Below are positions 51,733-61,578 of a stretch of 64,000 bases of DNA, piece after piece. The DNA comes from Gibbula magus (lineage: Eukaryota; Mollusca; Gastropoda; Trochida; Trochidae). Position 1 is the stretch's first letter; each line of letters starts with the position of its first letter. The notes under the pieces are model-generated. The model was not told the origin of the DNA. It saw only the letters and a list, made by a program, of their open reading frames with translations, and did no database searches. The stretch covers positions 8,897,021 through 8,961,020 of the forward strand of contig OW388303.1 of assembly GCA_936450465.1 (NCBI GenBank). The letters run 5' to 3'. A program made the position numbers and the translations under genes.

Positions 51733-51853
51733 CATCCTCGGTGGTACCAGGGACCTTATATAGTATATAAGGTCCCTGGTGGTACCCAGGGTTTTACATA
51801 TGCTCCGTTACTCTCCGCAGGAGCATATATAAAACTCTGGGTAACCGAGGATG
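51733..51853. mobile_element. 121-bp snapback MITE with 9-bp target-site duplication
   Basis: Ends CATCCTCGGT (51733-51742) and ACCGAGGATG (51844-51853) are perfect inverse complements. ACACATCCC flanks both sides (51724-51732 and 51854-51862). Inside are two further hairpins: ACCAGGGACCTTATA pairs with TATAAGGTCCCTGGT, and CCCAGGGTTTTACATATGCTCC pairs with GGAGCATATATAAAACTCTGGG (one or two mismatches). A 9-bp duplication is typical of Mutator-like elements, but the TIR is too short to assign. It has no coding capacity. Confidence 0.85.
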
Positions 51854-52460
51854 ACACATCCCATAAGAAGGCATTATAAGTTATATCCTTATAAAGGACT
51901 GTTAATTACGAGTACTCTAAGACTAACTATCACTTATGTATAAAACTGTTTTAATATAACGGATCAAAATGCTCTGAACATAGTGAGACAGATTCCGACG
52001 GTTTTCGGGCCTTCTTTCCTCTTTGACACTATCCAAACCTTTCGCCGCGCTGCATCCGTCTTTTCACTTGAAAATTAAAAATATCTAAACTTCTGTCCAG
52101 ACTTTGATGAATTACTGCACACCAACTCTGCACAATATACCATATCAAGTCCGAAACTACCCGAATTCTACGTATTCAACCGATTCTTCATCTACTCTAA
52201 TGCCTTCCCTTTCACTGCGCTAAGGACCCAAAGCGGGCCGTAGAGCATCTCTGACGTCACAGCCTAAACCTGCCGAAGGCTACCGGCAAATATGCATACG
52301 CGCACAAGCAACAGTAGGCGCGGTTGTTATATCGCGTAATTAGTAATTAAACACGGCTTTCCATATTATTTTCGGGGGAATATTCTTTTTAAAGTATATT
52401 TTACTATAACAGAATATAAATTTTTACAAATATTCTCCTTTAATGAAGTTTTAAGTTTGC

Positions 52461-52560
52461 TAAAAAGTGAAGAGATGGATGCCTGAAGGACTCGATTCAC
52501 TCCTCTGATCCCCTGTCTCATCTTCTCTTACAGAACAATTCAATCACATCTGTCATTGTC
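52461..52560. repeat. Diverged copy of the GATGCCTG block
   Basis: GATGCCTGAAGGACTCGATTC, then CTGATCCCCTGTCTCAT, then AACAATTCAATCACATCTG recurs in diverged form at 42210-42290, 57690-57780 and 60645-60680. On the minus strand it reads SESSPSGIHLF, compared with ETESCPPGIFHF and KTESGPAGIFHF in the 42.2 and 60.65 kb copies. Confidence 0.6.
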
Positions 52561-52740
52561 ATGAGCAAATTTTACTTATTGGGATAAATGATGAAGTGAG
52601 CATGCACAGAAAAAATAATGGATTCCCTGAATAAATGCGTCTATCCCTTGAATGAAATGTGTAGAGAATTAAGTGAGCGTGAAGCAATAGTTATGTACAT
52701 ATATGCCATATATGGTGAACGGACAACATATGACATATTA

Positions 52741-52918
52741 AGGTGAGGTGAGTTGGGGTTTAACGCCACTTTCAATAGTATTTCACTTACATCGCGGCTG
52801 CTGGTATTATGGAAGGGAGAAAGCCCGCGACGCCATGGGGTTATGCATTGCGGTGAAACCTGCGAGCATCGGCTGGAACTAGCGAACCAGGGGTGGTACT
52901 GCACCGAAATTCAGTGTA
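52741..52918 (-). mobile_element. tRNA-derived SINE, 3' half (split by the foldback element)
   Basis: Reverse-oriented copy of the SINE at 57084-57395. It starts with the family's GGTGAGGTGAGTTGGGGTTT tail and runs to TTCAGTGTA, where the foldback element begins. The rest of the SINE resumes at 55377. GTGTA (52914-52918) is repeated at 55377-55381. Confidence 0.9.
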
Positions 52919-55376
52919 CACAGGGGGTAATCCCTGTCCATGCTAAACCGGAAGTTGGCAGTCGTCAACAACCATTTTCTCGACAGACAGTAGTTTTTCA
53001 ACTGGGGTGGGTCCCGAAATTGGTTAGTTTTGAACATTTTCCATTGAATGATGTTAACAATATCAACATGTTTCAACTCTTGAATAGCTATAGTTTACAA
53101 TCGCTACATCTGTGGAACATGACATGTAATATATAGTTTAGAATTTTAACATTTTGGGAGCCAGTCAATCGTCGTCGGGGAAAAAAATCGCGAAAAGGCG
53201 TTTTTCTACATGTAAACAGCAAATCTACATGGATCAACCCATATTTTGTGTAATTTTAAGTCGAATGTGATAATCTAGGACTAGCATCAAAGTTACAGCT
53301 TTCACAGATTGATCGAAACCGAGATATTAGCAAAAACAAAAACTGTACACATTGATGGTAGTCGCTCCATCACTGTCGTGGTTGTTGAAAAATTCGAAAT
53401 ATAACTGTCCATGGTAGTTGCTATGGAGGAAACCTTTTTTTACATTGTGGGGGTTAATAGTACATGTAAAGGTGCAACGTGAATTGATTTTAGCTGCTGC
53501 TTTTCATAAATTTTATTGACAATTTAATCGGTAAACTATTGTATACACTAAAATTTAGTTTTGCGTAGATGTCGACTATATTTTTTAACTACAACTTATA
53601 TGTTATAATAGTGCCATTTGTGTCATTATTACCCCTTGAAATATTGTTATCTAGAATAATAATGTAATAATAATTTGTTACTATCCCTATCAATGATTTA
53701 TCCAAAGCACGATGTAACAGATGCCATCTTCAACTTCAGTCTTGTCATCCATTAGTCTAGGAATTATAGCCCCTTTTACCTTTATCAACAATATAAGACA
53801 GTGTGATGGTAATGACATTGAACAATGAATCTGTGGACAGGAAATGAGCATATCCATATAATTTTATAAGTTCACCTTTTTTAAAGTTGATTGTTATTAA
53901 AATTTAAAGGACACGAAGAAATGAGCATATCCGTTCGAGCAACATGCGTGTCATCAATATGTTAAGACTAGATTTGTTTGAAAACATTTGCGCATAGCAT
54001 TAGTAGATGTTACTGAATGATATGAACATTAAATTAGCTTTTTGCAATCACAGTTTATTAAAAAATATGCTTTGTAAAGTACTGGGACGAGACCTTAGTT
54101 GTGAAATCACCCACAAATGACAAATTAACCAAATCCTTAAGATGCATAAAGCTATTTTTTAATCCTGGTCATGTAGCTTTACATTTCAAATAGATGGACA
54201 ATGCAGTCCATCAAACCAGTTCACCGAAGTTTCAATCTTAAAGGTCCTGTAATGTTGATGGTAGATTGTAAATACCTGAATTGTATTAATTATTGATTAA
54301 AGTACATTGTATTTACACATATGTATATTTAAGTAAACATAAATCGAGAAAGATACCTTTTAAATGGAATAATATCTTTGTCATAATCTTTGACTGTAAT
54401 GGTAATAAGCCTTAATATTTACTGTACATAGAGATATTATTCAGAGAGGAAAGACTGCAGAAACATGCTGTTAAAGAAGAATGTTCTGAGTTCGCATTTG
54501 CCTCGAAACAAAAGAACAAAATATTGACCAAATTCATGTGGAAGCCCGGGCGTTTTTCAAAATGGTAAAACGGCAAAATTCAAGGCAAAAGTTTAATCAC
54601 CAAAAATGCACAGGCGAAATGTTGAACTACGATTGTATACATTTTCGGAGGAAATATTAGTGATACAGTTTCCATAAGATAGGCCAAGCTTAGTAACTTC
54701 TGTTAACTTCTGACTCGCTTAAGAAAATCATAAAAATCAGATGTTGTGGCAATCTCAAGAAACATTCCTCAAGTCATAACTTCCTACATAAGGTCTAGAT
54801 AAGTTACAGATGACCACAATTTTCATTCTGCAAAATATTTTTCTGTTACCTACTAACCACTATCAGACCAACTACCTGTACAGTTCATTTTCAACAACCT
54901 GGACAGTGTGTTTGTCAACAGGAGCAACTACCATCAATGTGTACAGTTTTTAATTTTGCTAATATCTCGGCTTCGATTAATCTGTGAATGCTATAACGTT
55001 GATACAAGTCCTAGATTATCATATTCAACTTAAAACTACATAAAATATCGACTACATCCATGTATATTTGCTGTATTCATGTAGGAAGTCGCCGTTTTGC
55101 GGATTTTCTCTCTGACGTCGATTGATTCGTTCCGAAATGTTCAAATTCAAAATTATGTATTACATGTACATGTCATGTTCTAAAGATGTAGCGATTGTAA
55201 ACTATAGCTATTCAAGAGTTGAAACATGTTGATATTGTTAACATCATTCAATGGAAAATGTTCAAAACTTACCAATTTCGGGACTCACCCCAGTTGAAAA
55301 ACTACTGTCTGTCGAGAAAATGGTTGTTGACAACTGCCAACTTCCGGTTTAGCATGGACAGGGCTTACCCCCTGTG
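52919..55376. mobile_element. Foldback DNA element with ~500-bp inverted arms, 5-bp target duplication
   Basis: The left arm begins CACAGGGGGTAATCCC at 52919, and the right arm ends with its near-exact inverse complement at 55376. The first ~230 bp of the arms are nearly identical, and similarity continues in weaker form to about 53430 and 54870 (shared ACTGTACACATTGATGGTAG). The interior (about 53440-54870) is AT-rich with no frame of 60 codons, so the element is non-autonomous. Insertion split a SINE and duplicated GTGTA. CAC ends plus a 5-bp duplication are hallmarks of Transib/RAG-like transposons. The duplication here is not GC-rich, and the TIR beyond CAC does not match the usual CACWRTG, so the superfamily is unproven. 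Confidence 0.9.
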
Positions 55377-55447
55377 GTGTAGCATTGCACCCAAATCTTG
55401 CGTGTAGAACAGTTCTCTACTGCAGTCAAAGTTGCCGTGCCCCTGGC
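55377..55447 (-). mobile_element. tRNA-derived SINE, 5' part (split by the foldback element, head missing)
   Basis: GTGTAGCATTGCACCCAAAT, then GAACAGTTCTCTACTGCAG and GTTGCCGTGCCCCTGGCGG match the full SINE in reverse. Similarity ends at CCCCTGGCGG, before the tRNA-like A and B boxes, so this copy was 5'-truncated before or at insertion. Confidence 0.85.
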
Positions 55448-56025
55448 GGGGATATATCAACCTAGAACGTCAAAGGTGTCGTATCACGTTGACCTTTATC
55501 GTAACAACGTGACCTTAAATTCCAAAGCTTTGATTGGATAACCAATGACCACTCAGTTAGATTGTCACATTGAAACGGAACTACTAGCGAACACAAAAAC
55601 TTAGATAGTTCTCCTCGGACTGCATTCAATCAGTTTGCAACATGGATGTCGTGAATAAATGTAGATCTAACGTACAGTATATGAACGCCATGATGATTCC
55701 AGCATAAATAACATATTACTTGCCGGTGTCAAAAGGATTTTAGCCGAGGCCAAATGACATAATTTTACATAGTGTTAAATATATAGTATTGTATGTATGT
55801 ATGAAAAAAACTTTGAAATAAACGAAATGGATACAGGGAAAATGCGAAACCCAAACATCGTCAGGTAAAAAAAACATGTGACATGAGAACATTTTCGGAG
55901 TTATGTGTTGTCATGATAACTAATAGATTCAGCAATAAAGGTTTATGAATGTTTAACTGACTTTGGGTTTTATTCGTAAGTGTTTATGATAAACATAATA
56001 TGATATGGTTGTTTTCGTATCACAT
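55448..56025. other. Intergenic DNA, nothing recognised
   Basis: A few short direct repeats (AACGTGACC, ACGTTGACC) are seen near 55495-55515. No gene or element was recognised. Confidence 0.45.
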
Positions 56026-56160
56026 CCTGTATCAGCTCTTGACCAATAAAGCTCTCGGGCTGATATTAGGGTCCCTTGATGACGGGCTGATACAGGATTT
56101 TGCCCTTGACGACGGGTTGATACAGGTTATCTGCCCGCTGGACTGATACAGGGTGCTTGG
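56026..56160 (+). repeat. 30-bp minisatellite with an inverted partner (CTGATACAGG motif)
   Basis: GACGGGCTGATACAGG, GACGGGTTGATACAGG and GGACTGATACAGGG start units of about 30 bp from 56081 to 56155. CCTGTATCAGC at 56026-56036 is the exact inverse complement of GCTGATACAGG at 56086-56096, giving a hairpin of about 70 bp. TGACCAATAAAGC and GGGTCCCTTGATGAC lie in its loop. Confidence 0.65.
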
Positions 56161-56465
56161 TAGAGGCTCTATCATACATGCAAGATATTCGTATTTATAA
56201 GCAAGTATATGCCAAATAGATGTATCACAGTCTAGCAATAATCAAGCACATTCTGCTTTGACTTAGCCCTTCGATCGCGTTGACATGCCGAGTTGATTAC
56301 CGTCTCTGTTTGTACTCTTGCCCACTACATTACAGAACACACACGGGTTGGTTGTTTCTGTTCTTCCGTATATTAAACTATGGTATTATTACTCTATGTT
56401 CAGTGTTTATCATGTTAACAGATCAGAGCATTCCTCTGTCCCTAGCACAGTCACGCTGCTAATAG

Positions 56466-56527
56466 TGAGTGAGTGAGTGAATTATTGTTTAACGCCGCTT
56501 CGGCAGTACTGCAGCCATTAGCGGCGA
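56466..56527 (-). mobile_element. Truncated SINE-like insertion with 13-bp target duplication
   Basis: The 62-bp insert, read on the minus strand, ends AAGCGGCGTTAAACAATAATTC followed by (ACTC)n. ACGCTGCTAATAG flanks it exactly on both sides (56453-56465 and 56528-56540). The GCGGCGTTAAAC tail is the one seen in the larger SINE family, but with a different final microsatellite, so it is a related family or subfamily retroposed by the same machinery. Confidence 0.85.
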
Positions 56528-56540
56528 ACGCTGCTAATAG

Positions 56541-57070
56541 CCATGACGTTTTGGTTTGGCATGCCGAGACGAGAGAGTTGACACATTAGATATTAAACAC
56601 ACTCTGAATGGTCACATTTAAAAAACTTCAATGTACCTTTGACAAATAACATAACAAATGCAGTTCATTTGTTTGGGATTTGTTTTCAACTGGATCTCAG
56701 GAATTATGTTCTTTGTTCATAACAACAGCAATGTAAATCATGCAAATAATAGTTTACTAAAATTTCAATTATTCAAACTGTCAGTTCAGGTTTCAGTTTT
56801 GAAGAATGGTTTCCCTTAACCCAAGAAATATATATTGCGTGCATGATAAAACATATTTAATGAATAGAATACCATATTCAGTCTCATTAGATAAGTATAA
56901 TAATACCAACTCTAAGGCTCGGTCACATACCGTTGGAAGGACACTCATTTCGTATAATTCGTATCTGATAAGACCTCGTGTAGTATTTTCTATGTACCAC
57001 TGAATTAAGGTGTATATAAAGATATATATGTGTAATCATTGTTTCTGTATTTTCATTTTGCGCCTTATGT
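56541..57070. other. AT-rich intergenic DNA, nothing recognised
   Basis: No credible coding frame, tRNA or repeat was recognised between the two SINE insertions. Confidence 0.5.
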
Positions 57071-57083
57071 TATTCTCATTTTC

Positions 57084-57395
57084 GGGGGCGGGATAGCGCA
57101 GTGGTTAGCGCGTTCGGCTTCGGATCAAGAGGTCCGTGGATCGAATACCGCCAGGGGCACGGCAACTTTGTCTGCAGTAGAGAACTGTTCTACACGCAGT
57201 AAGGTTTGGGTGCAATGCTACACTGAATTTCAGCGTAGTACCACCCACGGTTCGCTAGTTCCAGCCGATGCTCGCAGGTTTCACCGCAATGCAAAGCCAC
57301 ATGGCGTTGCGGGCTTTCTCCCTGCCATAATACTAGCAGCCGCGATATAAGTGAAATACTCTTGAAAGCGGCGTTAAACCCCAACTCACCTCACC
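57084..57395 (+). mobile_element. Full-length tRNA-derived SINE, 312 bp, 13-bp target duplication
   Basis: The tRNA-like head has an A box, TAGCGCAGTGG (57094-57104), and a B box, GGATCGAATAC (57138-57148), spaced as in an RNA polymerase III internal promoter. A ~210-bp tRNA-unrelated body follows, then the 3' tail AAGCGGCGTTAAACCCC, then AACTCACCTCACC. TATTCTCATTTTC is duplicated perfectly at 57071-57083 and 57396-57408, proving retroposition and fixing both ends. The perfect duplication suggests a young insertion. Other copies in the window: 52741-52918 with 55377-55447 (reverse), and 61269-61376 (forward, truncated). Confidence 0.96.
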
Positions 57396-57689
57396 TATTC
57401 TCATTTTCCGCCTTATGCATTCACCAGTGGAATTAAAATGGCGCCATCAAATACCAATTATCATAATTATTCTGATATTCCTTAAACTACAATGATATTC
57501 CTTAAATTACAAACAATTATTTAAGTATGTGTTACTTAACCTATTTTAACAAAGAGTATAACATTCTACAAATGACAACTGACAATTGATATAACAGATT
57601 CTAGCTCAAGTGAGAAGTACTCAGTTCTTTAAGAGGAAAAGAATGGTATACCTTGGGCCAGTTGCAGTGGTGAAGGATTACATTCACTG

Positions 57690-57780
57690 AAAAAGTGAAA
57701 TGAAACGCCTCAAGGACTAGAATCCCTTTTTCTGATCCCTGTCTTATTTTTTAAGTTATAGTTAACAATTCCATCATGTC
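57690..57780. repeat. Diverged copy of the GATGCCTG block
   Basis: AAAAAGTGAAATGAAACGCC, then CAAGGACTAGAATCCC, CTGATCCCTGTCTTATTTTT and AACAATTCCATCA match 52461-52560 in order, with substitutions. Confidence 0.55.
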
Positions 57781-59089
57781 TGGCGCCAATGTTTACTTGA
57801 AGATTTAAAACGGTAGCATTCAGAACACTGTATTTCGAGTGCGCAATGTCAAATGAGGTTTTAATTTTACAATGTTTATGATACTCGATAAATAGTTGTA
57901 CTGTATAAATACAGTTTTTCATTCATGAAATTATTTACCATAATCGATTAGAATATATTCTCAGAATATGAACACATTCTGTAAGTTTCATGATTTACTT
58001 TATGTATATTAATGAGTTTCGCGATTATAACAAAAGTTCGCACAAAGACAACATTCATTGCTGCTAAAGAAGTTTATTACAAACCTAGTGACAGAGCAAT
58101 CCATCCTAAGGCAAGGCTTAATATTTATGTTTTTTGTGTCTCCATAATGCTTTTTCATTACTGATGCTTCATTGACGAACCGGAAGAACGAAAATCAATT
58201 TACTGCAGGAAAAAATCGTGTAAAAATGATAATAAGAAAAGCATTCTTCTGGCAGACAGACAGAGATTTAATTTAGCACAAAGGTCAAATGTCCATATTA
58301 CTAATACAAAAAAAATTGACGATAGCGCACTTAAAAAAGTAAATGCATAAAAAATCAAAACTCTGCGCTTAGTGGAAGTAAACTGCCAGGCAAAAGAAAG
58401 TACTCAACTCAGTTGGTTTGGATTAATTCAGTTTTCAGAATCAGATGCATTTGACTATGGTAGTAGTTTAAATGAATTAACTAGTGACTGGTTCTAGTTT
58501 AGGTAAAATATCTGTTTTTAATGAAGACAGGGGTAAGACATGAAATGTACACCAACATGACCCCAGCCATGTTTAAAATGTTGTAACTGTGTATAGAATA
58601 AGGCATATTTATTATTTTTCACAAATAATGTATCTTAAATGTCGATGGCCAGTTGTGCATCATCAAAAATAATTTTTGAAGAAATTTAAATTTAATTTTG
58701 ATTAATTTAAAAAACATGTAGACGTATTCTTTGACTGCTGACTAAACACCTGTACTTTTAAGTTTTAGATTATGAAATCGATAACTTGATATATTTGCAA
58801 TGGTACATCATACATATGGGGAAGTGAACGGAGGTGATTACTTTATTTTGCCTGTCAGTTTATCATGAATGTCATGGATTGAATTGCGGCACATAAGGTA
58901 ACTTCTGTGATCTCTGATGATCACTGAATTGTGAAACCACTAGGAAATGAACTTGTATGACGGTTTGTCTTCAGACTGTCATTTTATAAGAATATCTTAC
59001 ATATGCACCATGAACAATATACTTACATATACATTGATATACTTTACAGTTTAATATATGGCTAGCTGTAGTGGATCCGGTGATCCGCA
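57781..59089. other. AT-rich intergenic DNA, nothing recognised
   Basis: No gene, SINE tail or inverted repeat stood out on either strand. Confidence 0.45.
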
Positions 59090-59475
59090 AGATCAGCATG
59101 TTTATACGCATGCTTGATGCTTATAAAATCTGAATCTAAACTTAACTTTGACTGATATTAAGATATTGCAATTGGCCATGACTATGAAAAATCACCAAAG
59201 TTCAGTTCAGCATTTGAATCAATACTCTCTTTATGCTCAACAGATCAGTATTTTGATTGTGTTTAATCGATTCTAGCAACTGTCTCCACAAATTAAATAT
59301 TGATTTCGATATTTCGAAGGGGAAAACATATTTGCAAGAGTTTTCAATGTTTCAATTTGTTTAATAAAACACTGAACATTTGTTATTAAAATCTGAATGT
59401 GGTTCAGTTTTTAAAAATATATTTGGTCAGTATTAGGGACCATGTCGACAAATTTATGAAACTGTTGTTGGTGAG
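59090..59475. repeat. Diverged duplicated block, copy 2 (partner 31840-32175)
   Basis: ATTTGAATCAATA, TGCTCAACAGA, CTCCACAAATTA, AATATTGATTT and ATTAGGGACCAT are in the same order as at 31.9-32.2 kb. Confidence 0.7.
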
Positions 59476-59639
59476 TTTATTATAGTTGTTGTAGCAAACC
59501 TAAAGTACCAATGCTTTAGTATAAATAATCATAAAAGTGTTTTCGTTTATAATTATGAGGGTAAACGCTAGGATCCGTATGTATTTATATTATTTAAAAA
59601 AATAAAAAATTTACCCATCAATATAGAATTGTAACCGAT

Positions 59640-59860
59640 AGAAAAAATATTCTCAAATTTCTATATAGCAAAAGGCACATCTAGACTACTTGGTTGATAC
59701 CTGTACAAAGTTTCAGCAACATATATTGAATAGTTTTGAAGTTTGAGGCCGGAATGGAAAAGCCCGGACGCACAGACGGACAGACAGACGGACAGACGGA
59801 CGGACGGAGCTCATTTCTATATCACCAACTTCGTTGTGGCGGGGGATAATAAGTGATTTG
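59640..59860 (-). mobile_element. Inverted single-unit copy of the hairpin-headed element
   Basis: On the minus strand it reads TTATTATCCCCCGCCACAAC, then GAAGTTGGTGATATAG, the GTCCGTCT microsatellite and one copy of the 170-bp unit, ending near CTATATAGAAATTTGAGAA. It therefore matches 45791-45975 but carries one unit instead of four. The second arm of the head hairpin is mutated here (TTGGTGAT for TTGGCGGGGGAT). Confidence 0.85.
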
Positions 59861-61268
59861 GCGTCGTCATAAAAGCTGAATAGTTATCTTGTCAGTGACA
59901 CTACACTGTTTGTCCCGTAACATAATGAACAGGGAACGACCATTGAAACATAAGATTAGAAACATAAATCGTATCCAATGCCACACTACACCACTTCAAC
60001 ATGGTTTTAAACTCTTCCTCAATCAACTACCAGGATCCCAAGATATCAATAACTTAGACGTCGTTGTTTTATGAGTGTCGGGTGATTTGAAGTCAGACAT
60101 TTTTACACAAAATGTGTTGATCAGGCTGTATTATCTAAATTTATTCATATGTATTTATGATATATACACTGGATTTGTCTCTCGGGATATGCTACTTATT
60201 CTATGAACAGGAGAACAAACTACCCACTCAAAACAAGAGTAGTGTTATGTTAGGCAGTAAAGTTGAATATATCTCTCAATACCATTCTTTATCAATTTTA
60301 CAACATTTTTGACAGGTGTACTCTCGTGGGAAGAACACAGGTATAGAGTTGCTAAACGAAACAATTCAAGCTATTTTAATTAAAAACTAACAACTATTCT
60401 ACTAATGGAATAAAGTGTGTACATTTTAACATGAAAGAACTATGTAGAGAGAACGTTGTTCAGATTCACACCAATGCATTTTGGGATTGTAACTTCAGGA
60501 GACACTACATTATGTCACGGTAAACAACACACTCTCTATTAGCATTATATAGTAATATCAGTCAACACTACTGTCACAAGTATAGAAAATGTATCTTGTA
60601 TGTTGGTAGTAAAACTGATGAGGGATTATATTCCCAAAGAAAACAAAGTGGAAGATGCCTGCAGGGCCAGATTCTGTTTTACTGAATGGCTGCAATATCT
60701 CCTTTGATCTAACAATACGATTCGACTGTGAGTTGGTCATCATATTGTGATTCAAAATCGTAATCATTGTAATAAGAGAACCAGCTTGGTATTGCTGAGT
60801 ATATGTTTCCTTTAAAATACGAAGTCGGTCACATCTGAGTTGGCCAGCAGTATGTTATCAAAATCCGACTTGTAGACTGAAATAACGAGTAGATACAAAG
60901 TTCTGGACATATTTATGTTTACTTTAAGTTAACATATTTGAATTATTTCGGCGGCTGACAATGACAACATTTCACATTATATGATACTTCTGTATTATGT
61001 TTTCAGAGATTCAGATGAGTCTAGTGTACATTTAAAATCATAGTGGGAATTTGAATTTACATCGTGTCAGAGAAAGGTGAAAGAGAAATTCCAATCCATG
61101 AAAATGGCAGTAGTGTATATGTAAATATCTTATTTCAATAATACCTAGTACACATAATGAAACGTTATCTTTAGTAGCGAATGTAATATTACTGGTTACA
61201 ATATCTTCTTCAGAAGCATAAATGGTTGAAAATAACATATGTCATCTATAGTATATTCATTGAATATT

Positions 61269-61376
61269 GCAATGATAGTCACATTGCGTTGCGGCCTTCT
61301 CCCTGCCATAATTCCAGTAGCCGCCATATAACTGAAATACTGTTGAAAGCGGCGTTAAACCCCAACTCACCTCACC
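61269..61376 (+). mobile_element. 5'-truncated SINE with 12-bp target duplication
   Basis: The insert begins inside the SINE body (GCAATG, then CACATTGCGTTGCGG and CTCCCTGCCATAAT) and ends with the GCGGCGTTAAACCCC tail and CTCACCTCACC. TCATTGAATATT flanks it exactly at 61257-61268 and 61377-61388. Only the last ~108 bp of the family are present, so this is a 5'-truncated retroposition. Confidence 0.95.
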
Positions 61377-61545
61377 TCATTGAATATTTATTTCAGGATG
61401 GTTGTATAAGTCATTACAATGTGCTGTGAAATTTTTATGGTAATATTACTTTTTATGAAAATGGAACTAGTGTTGGTATCCATGAATAAACGGCGAGTTG
61501 CAAAATCATGATGTTAAAATGAGTTGCCAGGACGAGGGCGAATAT

Positions 61546-61578
61546 GCCAGGGTACCAGGGTGTCAGGGTGCCAGGGTA
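61546..61578 (+). repeat. Short CCAGGGT(A/G) minisatellite
   Basis: GCCAGGGTA, CCAGGGTGT, CAGGGTG and CCAGGGTA follow one another as about four imperfect 7-9-bp units. Confidence 0.75.

Larger units (their letters stand above)
49783..52439. mobile_element. Candidate TTAA-flanked DNA element, 2.66 kb, with captured gene fragment
   Basis: AGGAGAATATT (49783-49793) and AATATTCTCCT (52429-52439) are inverse complements, and each is bordered by TTAA (49779-49782 and 52440-52443). That is the target duplication of Kolobok and piggyBac elements; an AGG start fits Kolobok better than piggyBac (CCY). A second inverted match, around GATGCTCT, lies 190-191 bp inside each end, so the arms may be old long inverted repeats. 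No transposase is present. Inside are a P2X7-like exon fragment, a G21 run, a 67-bp duplication and a nested MITE. The short TIR leaves room for chance. Confidence 0.5.

Noticed and set aside
49783..52439. Calling the TTAA element piggyBac
   Set aside because: piggyBac ends normally begin with CCY next to TTAA; here the end is AGGAGAATATT, and no transposase is present.
52753..53136. 127-codon plus-strand frame, and the similar frames at 52641-52904, 55219-55407, 57039-57350 and 57190-57384
   Set aside because: They are translations of SINE and foldback-element DNA. Their mutual similarity reflects the repeats, not a protein family.
57086..57158. A tRNA gene
   Set aside because: A and B boxes are present, but the sequence runs into a SINE body and a retroposed tail with target duplications, so it is a SINE head rather than a tRNA gene.
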